A stretch of 64,000 nt of DNA from Rhizobium sp. WYJ-E13 (GTDB lineage: Bacteria; Pseudomonadota; Alphaproteobacteria; Rhizobiales; Rhizobiaceae): contig NZ_CP076853.1 in assembly GCF_018987265.1 (NCBI RefSeq), positions 3,847,501 through 3,911,500 of the forward strand, in the 5' to 3' direction. Positions within the stretch are counted from its first letter, which is position 1; every line of letters starts with the position of its first letter. This document shows, in pieces, positions 26,244 through 33,971 of the stretch. The position numbers and the translations under genes are program-made. Below the pieces are notes generated by a model. The model did no database searches. It worked only from the letters and a program-made list of their open reading frames with translations, and was not told the DNA's origin.

Positions 26244-27659
26244 CACTACTTTGGCAGATTAACTGGCCATTTACGATGATGGGCTATCTTGGGCACTTTC
26301 ACAGGGGTGCGAAGGATGGCAGAGCTGGATGTTGCACTGGCAGATTGGCTGAAGCCGTTCGTTGAGAAGCTTGGTCACAAGAAGCGGCGACAGATGTGCC
26401 CGGTGTATATTTCGGGCCTCATCGGACCTGGCGATCGCAAGAGTATCGAGCCCATGGCGGAGCGCCTGGCACCTGATCGCTACGACCGCCTGCATCATTT
26501 CATCTCGGATGGGATTTGGGATGCCGGTCCCCTTGAGGCGGAACTGGCGGTGCAGGCCGACAAGCTTGTCGGGGCTTCAGATGCTTTTCTGGTGATCGAC
26601 GACACAGGTCTGCCGAAGAAGGGCGACCATTCTGTTGGGGTCGCGCCGCAGTATGCGTCGATGCTCGGCAAGCGCGCCAATTGCCAGACGCTGGTGTCGT
26701 TGACGCTGGCTCGCGACGAGGTTCCTGTTCCCGTTGGCCTGCGGTTGTTCCTGCCCGACAGTTGGACCAGTGATCAGGATCGGATGGCGAAGGCTGGTGT
26801 TCCCGAGGAGATGCGTCTACCCCGCACCAAACCGGAGATCGCGCTCGACGAGATCGATCGGCTGATTGCCGCAGGCGTGCGGTTTGGCACCGTGCTTGCG
26901 GATGCCGGCTATGGTCTGTCGGCTGCGTTTCGCCAGGGGCTCAGTGCACGCAATCTCACCTGGGCTGTCGGTATTCCCAAGCATCAGAAGGTTTATCCTC
27001 ATGATGTCGCATTGGTCTTTCCTGTCGCCGGCCATGGACGGCCACGCAAGCATTCGATCCCCGATACGCTGTCGACCGCAGCCGAAACGATCTTGGAAGG
27101 AAACACCTGGAAGAAAGTCAGTTGGCGTCACGGCACAAAAGGTCGACTGACCGCACGCTTCGCTGCCCTGCGCATTCGGATTGCTGATGGCAACCCGCAA
27201 CGCATCCTCGACAAGGGACAGCAGCATATGCCGGGCGAAGAGGCGTGGCTCGTTGGTGAATGGCGCTCAAACGACGAGCGCAAGTATTATCTCTCCAATC
27301 TACCGGCCGAGGCGACCCTGAAAGCTCTCGCGGCGGCCATCAAAGCGCGATGGGTCTGCGAGCAGGCCCATCAGCAGATGAAGGAAGAGCTCGGCCTCGA
27401 TCACTTTGAAGGCCGATCATGGCAGGGTCTACACCGACACGCGTTGATGACGATGATTGCCTATGCCTTTCTTCAACATCAGCGCCTCAACAAGGCAAAG
27501 CGGGAAAAAAAGGAATAGGCACGGCCCGCCTAAGCCGACACTGCCAGCCATCCGGCGCGCGGTCATAGCCGCGCTCTCAAATCACCGTCCACCACAACGA
27601 TGTCCTCACTGCCGTATCAGGTTCCAAATGACCTCAAATTCAATTCTGCCAAAGTAGTG
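26244..27659 (+). mobile_element. IS701-type insertion sequence (about 1.4 kb)
   Basis: Perfect 15-bp terminal inverted repeats CACTACTTTGGCAGA (26244-26258) and its complement (27645-27659), with three more symmetrical bases (TAG/CTA) outside. It encodes one DDE transposase. IS701-family elements duplicate a 4-base YTAR target; here the flanking tetramers are CTAG on the left and CTAA on the right, both fitting YTAR but not identical. Length 1,416 bp fits the family. It sits between a palindromic repeat and the stop codon of the sulfatase-like gene, damaging neither. Confidence 0.88.
26316..27518 (+). CDS. IS701-family DDE transposase (C-terminus frameshifted)
   Basis: Transposase of 400 residues from ATG 26316 (AGGGG 8 nt upstream). 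Visible catalytic-core segments include FLVIDDTGLPKKGDHSVGV (first Asp), GTVLADAGYG (second Asp) and the late CEQAHQQMKEELGLDHFEGRSW (Glu region). The frame ends in KREKKE at a TAG right after an A7 tract. In the +1 frame the reading continues for about 45 codons, NRHGPPKPTLPAIRRAV to RCPHC, which looks like the normal family C-terminus. So the tract has probably gained one A, or the full product needs frameshifting. Confidence 0.9.
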   Translation: MAELDVALADWLKPFVEKLGHKKRRQMCPVYISGLIGPGDRKSIEPMAERLAPDRYDRLHHFISDGIWDAGPLEAELAVQADKLVGASDAFLVIDDTGLPKKGDHSVGVAPQYASMLGKRANCQTLVSLTLARDEVPVPVGLRLFLPDSWTSDQDRMAKAGVPEEMRLPRTKPEIALDEIDRLIAAGVRFGTVLADAGYGLSAAFRQGLSARNLTWAVGIPKHQKVYPHDVALVFPVAGHGRPRKHSIPDTLSTAAETILEGNTWKKVSWRHGTKGRLTARFAALRIRIADGNPQRILDKGQQHMPGEEAWLVGEWRSNDERKYYLSNLPAEATLKALAAAIKARWVCEQAHQQMKEELGLDHFEGRSWQGLHRHALMTMIAYAFLQHQRLNKAKREKKE

Positions 27660-27663
27660 CTAA

Positions 27664-29208
27664 TCAGGGCCGGCGCGACACCGGCCCTTTTTCCGTCAGT
27701 TCGGTATAGGCAAGTGTCTGATCGAGGTGCCGTGCCCGGAGCGACAGCAGCCGTTCGGCATAGCCGAGCCGTACCGACGCATAGGCCGGATCGTCGGCAA
27801 GGTTGCGCAATTCCATCGGATCTTCCGAGAGATCGAAGAGCAGCGCCGGCAATGCGGTGAAATGCACATATTTGAACCTGTTGTCGCGGATGACGGCAAG
27901 GTTCAGTTCATTCGACCGAAGGCCGAAATGCCGTTCCGCCTCGCCATGGGCGATATCGCGGAAATCGAATTCCCAGAAAGCCGCATCCCGCCAGCCCGAC
28001 GCCTCGATACCGTCGAGGAACGGCGCAAGCGAGCGCCCATCGATGCCATTGGCAGCCGCAATGCCGAGCCGTTCACAAAGCGTCGGAAACACATCGGCAG
28101 CACTGGTGAAATGATCAACGATACCACCGGCTGCGGCCGCGCCGGGATCGCGAATGACGAGCGGAATATGGTAGCTGCCGTCGAAATAGCCGCCCTTGCC
28201 GAGCGTCCAGTGATCCCCCGCCATCTCTGCATGATCGGAGGTGAAGACGATGATCGTGTTGTCCCACTCGCCGGCATCCTTCAGCGCCTGCCAGATACGC
28301 CCGAGCTGGTCGTCCACTTCGGCGATCATCCCGTAGTAGATCGACCGAATGGCATCGAAATCAGCAACGTTCCAGTCGCTGAGCGGCCCTTCCGCCCCGT
28401 GGATGAAACTGCCCTTGCCGGCACGCGGCATCGCATAGGCAAGATAGGGATGGCCCTGCTGTTCCGTCTCGCGGTCGGTTGCACGCGCAAAAGCCGGGCC
28501 TTCGCCCGGATTGAACATGCGATTGAACGGCTCCGGCACGGAGAAAGGCGGATGCGGCCGCAAAAAGGAAATATGCGCGAACCACGGTGCATCCTGCTCC
28601 CCCATCCAACGGATGAATTCGCCGGTCAGGAAGGCGGTCTGCGTTTCTTCACGCGAATAGGCAGGCGCCGCGTCGGAGATTTCCCCTGCTGCAGCGCCGA
28701 CCGGAATGTGGATCTCACGGCTGACGGCATCCTTGCGACCGCGTGAACGCAACCAGGAAAGCCACTGTCTTTCATGTTCCGGCAGGAGCTGGCGAGCCGT
28801 GAAACCTGGCAGCAAGCCTTCATAGGTGGTCAGATGCGGATCATTGACATCCATATCTCTGGGATCAGGCGCCGTGTCCGTGTAGCCGAACAGCGTCGGA
28901 TCATAACCCGCCCGCCTTGCCGCCAGCGCCAGATTATCGAACCGCCGGTCGAGCGGCGATCCGTTCCGGCAGACGCGATGGTTCATCTGGTAGAGGCCGG
29001 TATAAAGCGTGGCGCGCGCCGGCGAACAGGGAGCTGCACCAGCATAGTGCCGCCGGAAAAGCGTCCCTTCTTTCGCCAGAGCGTCTACATTTGGCGTCCT
29101 GACACAGGCGTGCCCCACAGCCGAGAGGCAGTCGCCGCGCCATTGATCCGCAGTGATAACGAGAACGTTGGGCTTTGAGCCGCGTTCAGTGCTGATTTGA
29201 TCTCGCAT
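27664..29208 (-). CDS. Sulfatase / phosphonate monoester hydrolase-like protein
   Basis: 514-residue alkaline-phosphatase-superfamily hydrolase. The N-terminal metal site reads NVLVITADQWRGD; the formylglycine motif is C-S-P-A-R within APCSPARATLYTG. Later HPPFSVPEPF and IIVFTSDHAEMAGDH provide the second metal cluster. Overall layout, including the segments HRVCRNGSPLDRR, GYDPTLFGYT and KYVHFTALPALLFDL, closely resembles rhizobial phosphonate monoester hydrolase (CGPAR there), so the activity may be promiscuous sulfo/phosphodiester cleavage. Start ATG 29208 lies inside the galE 3' end (23-nt overlap) with no strong ribosome site. The stop abuts the IS target site. Confidence 0.85.
   Translation of the reverse strand: MRDQISTERGSKPNVLVITADQWRGDCLSAVGHACVRTPNVDALAKEGTLFRRHYAGAAPCSPARATLYTGLYQMNHRVCRNGSPLDRRFDNLALAARRAGYDPTLFGYTDTAPDPRDMDVNDPHLTTYEGLLPGFTARQLLPEHERQWLSWLRSRGRKDAVSREIHIPVGAAAGEISDAAPAYSREETQTAFLTGEFIRWMGEQDAPWFAHISFLRPHPPFSVPEPFNRMFNPGEGPAFARATDRETEQQGHPYLAYAMPRAGKGSFIHGAEGPLSDWNVADFDAIRSIYYGMIAEVDDQLGRIWQALKDAGEWDNTIIVFTSDHAEMAGDHWTLGKGGYFDGSYHIPLVIRDPGAAAAGGIVDHFTSAADVFPTLCERLGIAAANGIDGRSLAPFLDGIEASGWRDAAFWEFDFRDIAHGEAERHFGLRSNELNLAVIRDNRFKYVHFTALPALLFDLSEDPMELRNLADDPAYASVRLGYAERLLSLRARHLDQTLAYTELTEKGPVSRRP
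27667..27692 (+). terminator. Plus-strand terminator overlapping the sulfatase 3' end
   Basis: A 7-bp stem GGGCCGG/CCGGCCC followed by TTTTT, read on the plus strand. It lies inside the last codons of the opposite-strand sulfatase-like gene and could have ended the DUF1993 transcript before the IS came in between. Confidence 0.6.
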
Positions 29209-30169
29209 GCCAGTTCCAGGCCGACTGAATGATCTGCGAGAGATCATACTGCGGCACCCAGCCCAGCACGTCCCGCGCCTTGTCATTATTGGCGACCAGC
29301 GTATGTGAATCGCCCTCGCGACGGCCGATATATTCGACCGGGAACGGCTTCTTGGAGACATCTTCGATGGCGCCGAGCAGTTCCTTCACCGTCGTCCCGG
29401 TGCCGGTGCCGAGGTTGAGTGCGACGGACTCGCCACCTCTCAACAGATATTCGACGGCGCGCACATGCGCATCGGCGAGATCGAGAACGTGGATATAGTC
29501 GCGCACACAGGTGCCGTCGCGCGTCTCATAGTCGCTGCCGAAGACCTTGAAGCCCTGGCGGCGACCCAGGGCCGCGTCGATCGCCAGCGGGATCGCATGC
29601 GTTTCCGGCTGGTGCCATTCGCCGATCCGGCCTTCGAAATCGGCGCCGGCGGCATTGAAATAGCGCAGCACGACGGAGCGAAGACTCTTGTACTGGTCGT
29701 AATCGGCAAGCGCCTGTTCGACGATATATTTGGTGCGACCATAGGGATTGATCGGCACTTGGCGGTGCGTCTCATCGAGCGGCACGCTCTGCGGCAGACC
29801 GTAGGTCGCGCAGGTAGAGGAGAAGACGAAGGCATTGACACCCGCCGCCTGTGCCGCTGACAGCAGCGTCAGCGTGCCGATGACGTTGTTCTCGTAGAAG
29901 GAGACCGGATCCTTGACCGATTCGCCGACCTCGATCAGCGCCGCAAAATGCAGGATTGCCGACGGTTTGTGCTTTGCCAGCACCTCATCGAGACGGGCGC
30001 GATCGCGAATGTCACCCTCTTCCGCTGGTCCCCATTTGACGAATTCACGATGACCGTTGGAAAAATTGTCGAACACCACGGGCTTGTAGCCCTTGTTCGC
30101 CAGATCGAGACACGTATGCGAGCCAATATAACCAGCGCCGCCGACGACCAGTACCGTTTCACCTGCCAT
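29186..30169 (-). CDS. galE: UDP-glucose 4-epimerase
   Basis: 327-residue extended short-chain dehydrogenase that interconverts UDP-glucose and UDP-galactose, supplying galactose for exopolysaccharide and LPS. The Rossmann motif GGAGYIGSHT is at the N-terminus, the catalytic SSTCATYG and YGRTK (Tyr-x-x-x-Lys) are mid-protein, and TGTGTTVKELL is at about residue 255. Start ATG 30169 behind AAGGGAT. In rhizobia this gene is also called exoB. It is the first gene of a two-gene minus-strand unit with the sulfatase-like gene, which overlaps its end by 23 nt. Confidence 0.95.
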   Translation of the reverse strand: MAGETVLVVGGAGYIGSHTCLDLANKGYKPVVFDNFSNGHREFVKWGPAEEGDIRDRARLDEVLAKHKPSAILHFAALIEVGESVKDPVSFYENNVIGTLTLLSAAQAAGVNAFVFSSTCATYGLPQSVPLDETHRQVPINPYGRTKYIVEQALADYDQYKSLRSVVLRYFNAAGADFEGRIGEWHQPETHAIPLAIDAALGRRQGFKVFGSDYETRDGTCVRDYIHVLDLADAHVRAVEYLLRGGESVALNLGTGTGTTVKELLGAIEDVSKKPFPVEYIGRREGDSHTLVANNDKARDVLGWVPQYDLSQIIQSAWNWHARSNQH

Positions 30170-30494
30170 GCATCTATCCCTTTACAAGTCACAGATGTGT
30201 GAACCTTAGCCAAGTTACACGTCAGTAAAAAGTTATCTCGGTTACATATTTGCAAAAAGAAGAAGATTAGAGATGCCTTGCACACGGAATGCGCAGGGCA
30301 GCGCGATCGGCCTGCCGGCCACACCGACGCCTTTTGCATTGAAGACATTCGTTATATCGCTAAGGCCGTCGGAATGGGCGCCGACATCTCGGCTCTTCCG
30401 TGGTCGAAGAGATCGGTCGACATCTGGTCGGTCAGCCTTAGCGCCATAATGTTTATCGTCGATAAGCCTGCTGCATGAATTTAAGGAAGAAAAC
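30170..30494. other. Gene-free interval between galE and the ThuA-like gene
   Basis: About 325 bases between divergent genes. The left third is AT-rich and should hold the galE promoter. The rest has open frames on both strands, but none with a ribosome site and a recognisable protein. I see no RNA gene or strong hairpin here. Confidence 0.4.
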
Positions 30495-31139
30495 ATGAAA
30501 AAGGCGATCATCGTCTGGGGCGGCTGGCAGGGCCACGAGCCGGAGCCCTGCGCAAATATCGTTGGCGAATTGTTGCGCGAGGACGGATTTGCAGTCGAAA
30601 TCACCAATGACCTCGGCATCTTCGGCTCGCCGCTTCTCGCAAAAGCCGATCTTCTGGTGCCGGTCATTACCGGCGAGAAGCTGGAAAAGCCGCACGCAGA
30701 TGCCCTGGTCCAAGCTGTTCGCGGCGGCCTCGGCCTCGGGGGCCATCACGGCTGCCTTGCGACTTCCTTCAAGGAAAGCGCACCCTTCCGCTATGTCTCC
30801 GGCGTCACCTGGGTTGCCCATCCCGGCAATATCATTGACTTCCAGGTTGCCATTACGCGGCAGGATGATCCGTTAATGGAAGGCATTCCGGACTTCGACT
30901 ACCGCTCGGAGCAGTATTATCTGCACTACGATCCCTCGGTGGAAATCCTGGCCACCACGACCTTCACCGGTCAGTACGATCCTGCCGCGCGCAATATCGC
31001 GATGCCCGTCGTCTTCAAGCGACATTTCGGTGAGGGCCGCGTCTTCTACTCCGCACTGGGCCACGTCGCCGCCGAATTCAGCCACCCCTACATGCCCCTC
31101 ATTCTCCGGCGCGGCCTCAGCTGGGCCGCTCGCCAGTAG
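30495..31139 (+). CDS. ThuA domain protein (class I glutamine amidotransferase-like)
   Basis: 214-residue protein of the ThuA-like superfamily, named after a rhizobial trehalose-utilisation gene; the exact reaction is not settled for most members. Features: MKKAIIVWGGWQGHEP at the N-terminus (family GG.W.H signature), GGLGLGGHHGCLATS at the nucleophile-elbow position with no catalytic Cys at its centre, and FKRHFGEGRVFYSALGH near the end. Start ATG 30495 behind AAGGAAG. Stands alone on the plus strand. Confidence 0.87.
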   Translation: MKKAIIVWGGWQGHEPEPCANIVGELLREDGFAVEITNDLGIFGSPLLAKADLLVPVITGEKLEKPHADALVQAVRGGLGLGGHHGCLATSFKESAPFRYVSGVTWVAHPGNIIDFQVAITRQDDPLMEGIPDFDYRSEQYYLHYDPSVEILATTTFTGQYDPAARNIAMPVVFKRHFGEGRVFYSALGHVAAEFSHPYMPLILRRGLSWAARQ

Positions 31140-31314
31140 TGAGGGGTAGGACCGGAATGAGCTGCGATTCTTGGCCGGGCGGCTTCGATAAATATACAGA
31201 GCCGAGGAACGTTCACATCACGCTTGCGAACAAGCCGGCCCGACAACGAAAAAGCCGACGGCTTTTGACATTCAGTATGTGAAAGCGCCTCTGCGACGCC
31301 GATCTCAGCCTAGC

Positions 31315-31572
31315 CTAGCGAGCGGCTGTCATGAGATGGCTGTGCCGATTCTCCTGCACCTCAGCTTCGTCATGGGCACGCATCAAGCGCCCGGCTGCCT
31401 TAAGCTTTTCAATGAGATCGCTTCCGTCGGCAGAAGCCTTGGTGGCTTCGAGTTGCTCAAATTCCCTCAGCGCCTGCGCCCAATGGCTTTCGCCCCGATC
31501 ATGCGGTCGGCCTTCCTCTTCCCAGATGGCATAAGCCCGCTGGCTGACCCAATCATCCCGATTACGACTCAT
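31315..31572 (-). CDS. DUF2934 domain protein (85 aa)
   Basis: Small protein with the DUF2934 core RAYAIWEEEGRPHDRGESHW at residues 12-31, otherwise helical and charged. Function unknown; genes of this family are frequent and multicopy in rhizobia. Start ATG 31572 with GGGG upstream. Confidence 0.85.
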   Translation of the reverse strand: MSRNRDDWVSQRAYAIWEEEGRPHDRGESHWAQALREFEQLEATKASADGSDLIEKLKAAGRLMRAHDEAEVQENRHSHLMTAAR

Positions 31573-31712
31573 TAGAAAACCCCAGCGAGCAAATACGCGA
31601 AAACAATATCAATAGGAATAAAGTGCCAAACGGGACTTTAGGAGTCGTTACTGGGGATGTAATTTTGCAGGATAAATTGCGTCACGGAGAGTAGTTTTCG
31701 GCAGTTATAGTT

Positions 31713-31739
31713 AAAAGGGCGGAAACGTCGATCCGCCCC
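31713..31739 (-). terminator. Terminator following the 53-codon remnant
   Basis: Stem GGGCGGA/TCCGCCC (31717-31723 and 31732-31738), then TTTTAAC when read on the minus strand, 7 bases past the stop at 31746. Its presence supports a real gene end here. Confidence 0.75.
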
Positions 31740-31745
31740 AATATA

Positions 31746-31907
31746 TCAGGCAGCGATAGACTCTTCCGCCATCTCGTCGGCCCCGCCGGTGCCTCGTCCC
31801 ATGAATGTGAAAATGACGGTTGCCGTCAGGATCGTGATGCCGGTCAGCAGCCACAGAAGCAGGCTGAAGTGATTGTTATAGGCATGAATGAGCTCCAGTT
31901 CTCCCAT
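31746..31907 (-). pseudogene. Short membrane ORF, probable 3' remnant of a transporter gene
   Basis: 53 codons from ATG 31907 encode one hydrophobic helix (about 15-37, LLLWLLTGITILTATVIFTF) and an acidic tail, like the last helix and tail of an MFS transporter. There is no ribosome site, an in-frame TAG lies just upstream, and a strong terminator follows, so I read it as the preserved 3' end of a deleted gene. A stand-alone small membrane protein is possible. The surrounding 31573-32180 has no other gene I can support. Confidence 0.45.
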
Positions 31908-32180
31908 GCCGGAAAGGGCCTAGGCCGCACGCCTGGGAGCGATGCTCAAAACGCCTAAGACAACTCGCACCTGAATCGTCAGCGTCCCTTATCTCACGAT
32001 GCCTGATGGCCAGAGGTCGACCACCCGCTTTACTGTCATCCGTGGGAAACGTCTTACAACGCAGAGCGAAAATCAGCGCGATCAAAGATACACGTCCCCG
32101 GATTATTTCAGGAGATAAATTTCAACCAAAAACTGAGAATACGCCTTGAAAGCACAAAAGCAGTGCTTTATATTTTTATC

Positions 32181-33314
32181 ATGGCTCAAACAGTTCACAC
32201 ATCGATTTTGCGCTACGATCTTTCGCCTGATCCTGAAGCAAAACAGGCCCTGGACGAGACCTTTGCCGCCTATGGGGCAATGTTCACTATGCTTGACGAG
32301 ATGCTGACGGAAGAAAACGGGGCTAATCTCGTTACGCTCCACGAACTTGCTTATGAGACGATCCGGGAGAAAACCGGTCTGCCGGCCAGGCTGGTCACCC
32401 TCGGTCTGCGCGACTTCGCATCCAATCGCGGCCATCCGATATCACCGGCAAGACTGCCTCTGGATGAAAAACTGTTCTCAATAAAGGGACCCGCAGCACT
32501 GTCACTTGCGACCGTTCGTGGCCGGATGATCGTTCCTTACGACGTGGCGGGCTATTCGAACGGTTCGATCAACATCTTTGCGGCTCAGCTCGTTGCCAGC
32601 AACGGCGCCTATCAGATCGATATCGGCGTCACTCCGCATGCAAACCGAAGGGAGATCAATATCATGACAAGTGAAGGGATATTGTCGCGCGTAGGCCGCC
32701 TTATCGCCGGACTTGCGAATGCTGCCGTCGACAAGGCCGAAGGAGCAAACAAGATCGCCGTCATCGAACAGGCGCTTCGTGACATCGATTCTGCTGCCGA
32801 CGAGGCCCGCGTGGACCTCGGCAAATCACGGGCGGAAGAATATCGCATCCAGACCCGACGCAGCGAGATCGAAGCCGATCGTCGCGCCCTAGATGACAAG
32901 ATCCGCACAGCCATGTCGGCCAATCGAGATGATCTTGCGAAGGCAGGCGTCGCAAGACAGATCGATCTGGAGGCCCAGCTTGCCGCACTCGACAATGCGC
33001 TATCGGCCGCCAGAACACAGCTGCAGGAGGGCCAGCAGGCGCTTCAGGCAATCCTGGCGACACGCCGTGAGGCAGAAGAAAAGCTGACCGCTTTGAAGCG
33101 TAGTCTTCAACATCTGCACGAGGCTTCCGACACTGCAGCCGTCCGAAACCGGCCGACTGACGGGGCAGCCCGCGCGGCCGCTGCCGTCTCACGCCTCACA
33201 GGAGTTCCGTCTGAGGATCAGGGTGCAAGCGCAGAACTGGACGAACTTGACCGTCTGCATCGTGAACAGGCTATCGAAGCCCGGCTCGCCCAGCTCAAGG
33301 CCGGTCAGAATTAA
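32181..33314 (+). CDS. PspA/IM30-family protein with an N-terminal TnpB-like region
   Basis: One open frame of 377 codons has two unlike parts. Residues 162-377 are a PspA/IM30 (YjfJ-type) coiled-coil protein, MTSEGILSRVGRLIAGLANA onward, a peripheral membrane-stress protein. Residues 1-150 look like the helical and wedge part of TnpB, the IS200/IS605 OrfB protein: TSILRYDLSP, REKTGLPARLVTLGL, then LDEKLFSIKG, LSLATVRGRMIVPY and YQIDIGV. The RuvC nuclease half is absent. ATG 32664 (residue 162) has its own AGGGAG site 9 nt upstream, whereas ATG 32181 has none visible, so the short PspA form is certainly plausible alone. First gene of an operon with yqiJ and yqiK. Confidence 0.75.
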   Translation: MAQTVHTSILRYDLSPDPEAKQALDETFAAYGAMFTMLDEMLTEENGANLVTLHELAYETIREKTGLPARLVTLGLRDFASNRGHPISPARLPLDEKLFSIKGPAALSLATVRGRMIVPYDVAGYSNGSINIFAAQLVASNGAYQIDIGVTPHANRREINIMTSEGILSRVGRLIAGLANAAVDKAEGANKIAVIEQALRDIDSAADEARVDLGKSRAEEYRIQTRRSEIEADRRALDDKIRTAMSANRDDLAKAGVARQIDLEAQLAALDNALSAARTQLQEGQQALQAILATRREAEEKLTALKRSLQHLHEASDTAAVRNRPTDGAARAAAAVSRLTGVPSEDQGASAELDELDRLHREQAIEARLAQLKAGQN

Positions 33315-33320
33315 ACGCCG

Positions 33321-33971
33321 ATGGATCTTTTCCTCGACCCTCACTCCACCCCCTTTGCGATTGCGGCAATCATACTGGCGGCACTAACCCTTCTGGAAAT
33401 GTGCTGCCTTTTGATTGGGTTTTCGCTCAGCGAACTGATCGAAAAGGCGTTGCCCGACGATCACGGCAGTGGCATGTCGGGGCTTCTGTCATGGCTCAAC
33501 CATGGTGGAGTTCCGGTTCTGGTGCTGCTGATGCTGTTTCTCGGCATGTTTGCCATAAACGGCTTTGTTTTCCAGGCGATTGCCCGAACCCTTTGGTTGC
33601 CTTTGCCGACACTCGTGGCCGCGGTGCCTGCTTTTCTTGTCGCTATCCCTGAAGTCCGTTCCCTGACCAGGATCGTCGGGTGGCTCGTGCCACGTGATGA
33701 GACCTATGCCGTCGACCTCGCCGAATTCATTGGTAGGACTGGCGAAGTGACAGTCGGGCCATTGGATCAAGGGCTGCCCGGCCGTGTTCGGATCAAGGAC
33801 CGGCACAGCAATTGGCATACGTTCAGGGCGAAAGCCGCGCCGAACGAACCACCCATGGCAATCGGCGCCCAGGTCCTCATTGTCGACCATAAATCCAATG
33901 TTTTCATAGCCATCACTGCGCCGTCAGACATGCTGAAGGCGCCAGATACATATACTGGGGAGTCACCATGA
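33321..33971 (+). CDS. yqiJ: YqiJ-like membrane protein with OB-fold domain
   Basis: 216 residues: about three or four membrane helices (IAAIILAALTLLEMCCLLIGF; PVLVLLMLFLGMFAINGFVF; a third at about 90-115), then a soluble beta domain (FIGRTGEVTVGPLDQGLPGRVRIKD) like the OB/NfeD-type fold of YqiJ. YqiJ proteins partner the flotillin YqiK. It begins 6 bases after the PspA-family gene and overlaps yqiK by 4 bases. Confidence 0.85.
   Translation: MDLFLDPHSTPFAIAAIILAALTLLEMCCLLIGFSLSELIEKALPDDHGSGMSGLLSWLNHGGVPVLVLLMLFLGMFAINGFVFQAIARTLWLPLPTLVAAVPAFLVAIPEVRSLTRIVGWLVPRDETYAVDLAEFIGRTGEVTVGPLDQGLPGRVRIKDRHSNWHTFRAKAAPNEPPMAIGAQVLIVDHKSNVFIAITAPSDMLKAPDTYTGESP

Noticed and set aside
30278..30478. 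66-codon frame before the ThuA-like gene
   Set aside because: No ribosome site, no family, and unnatural Cys/His-rich start; left as non-coding.
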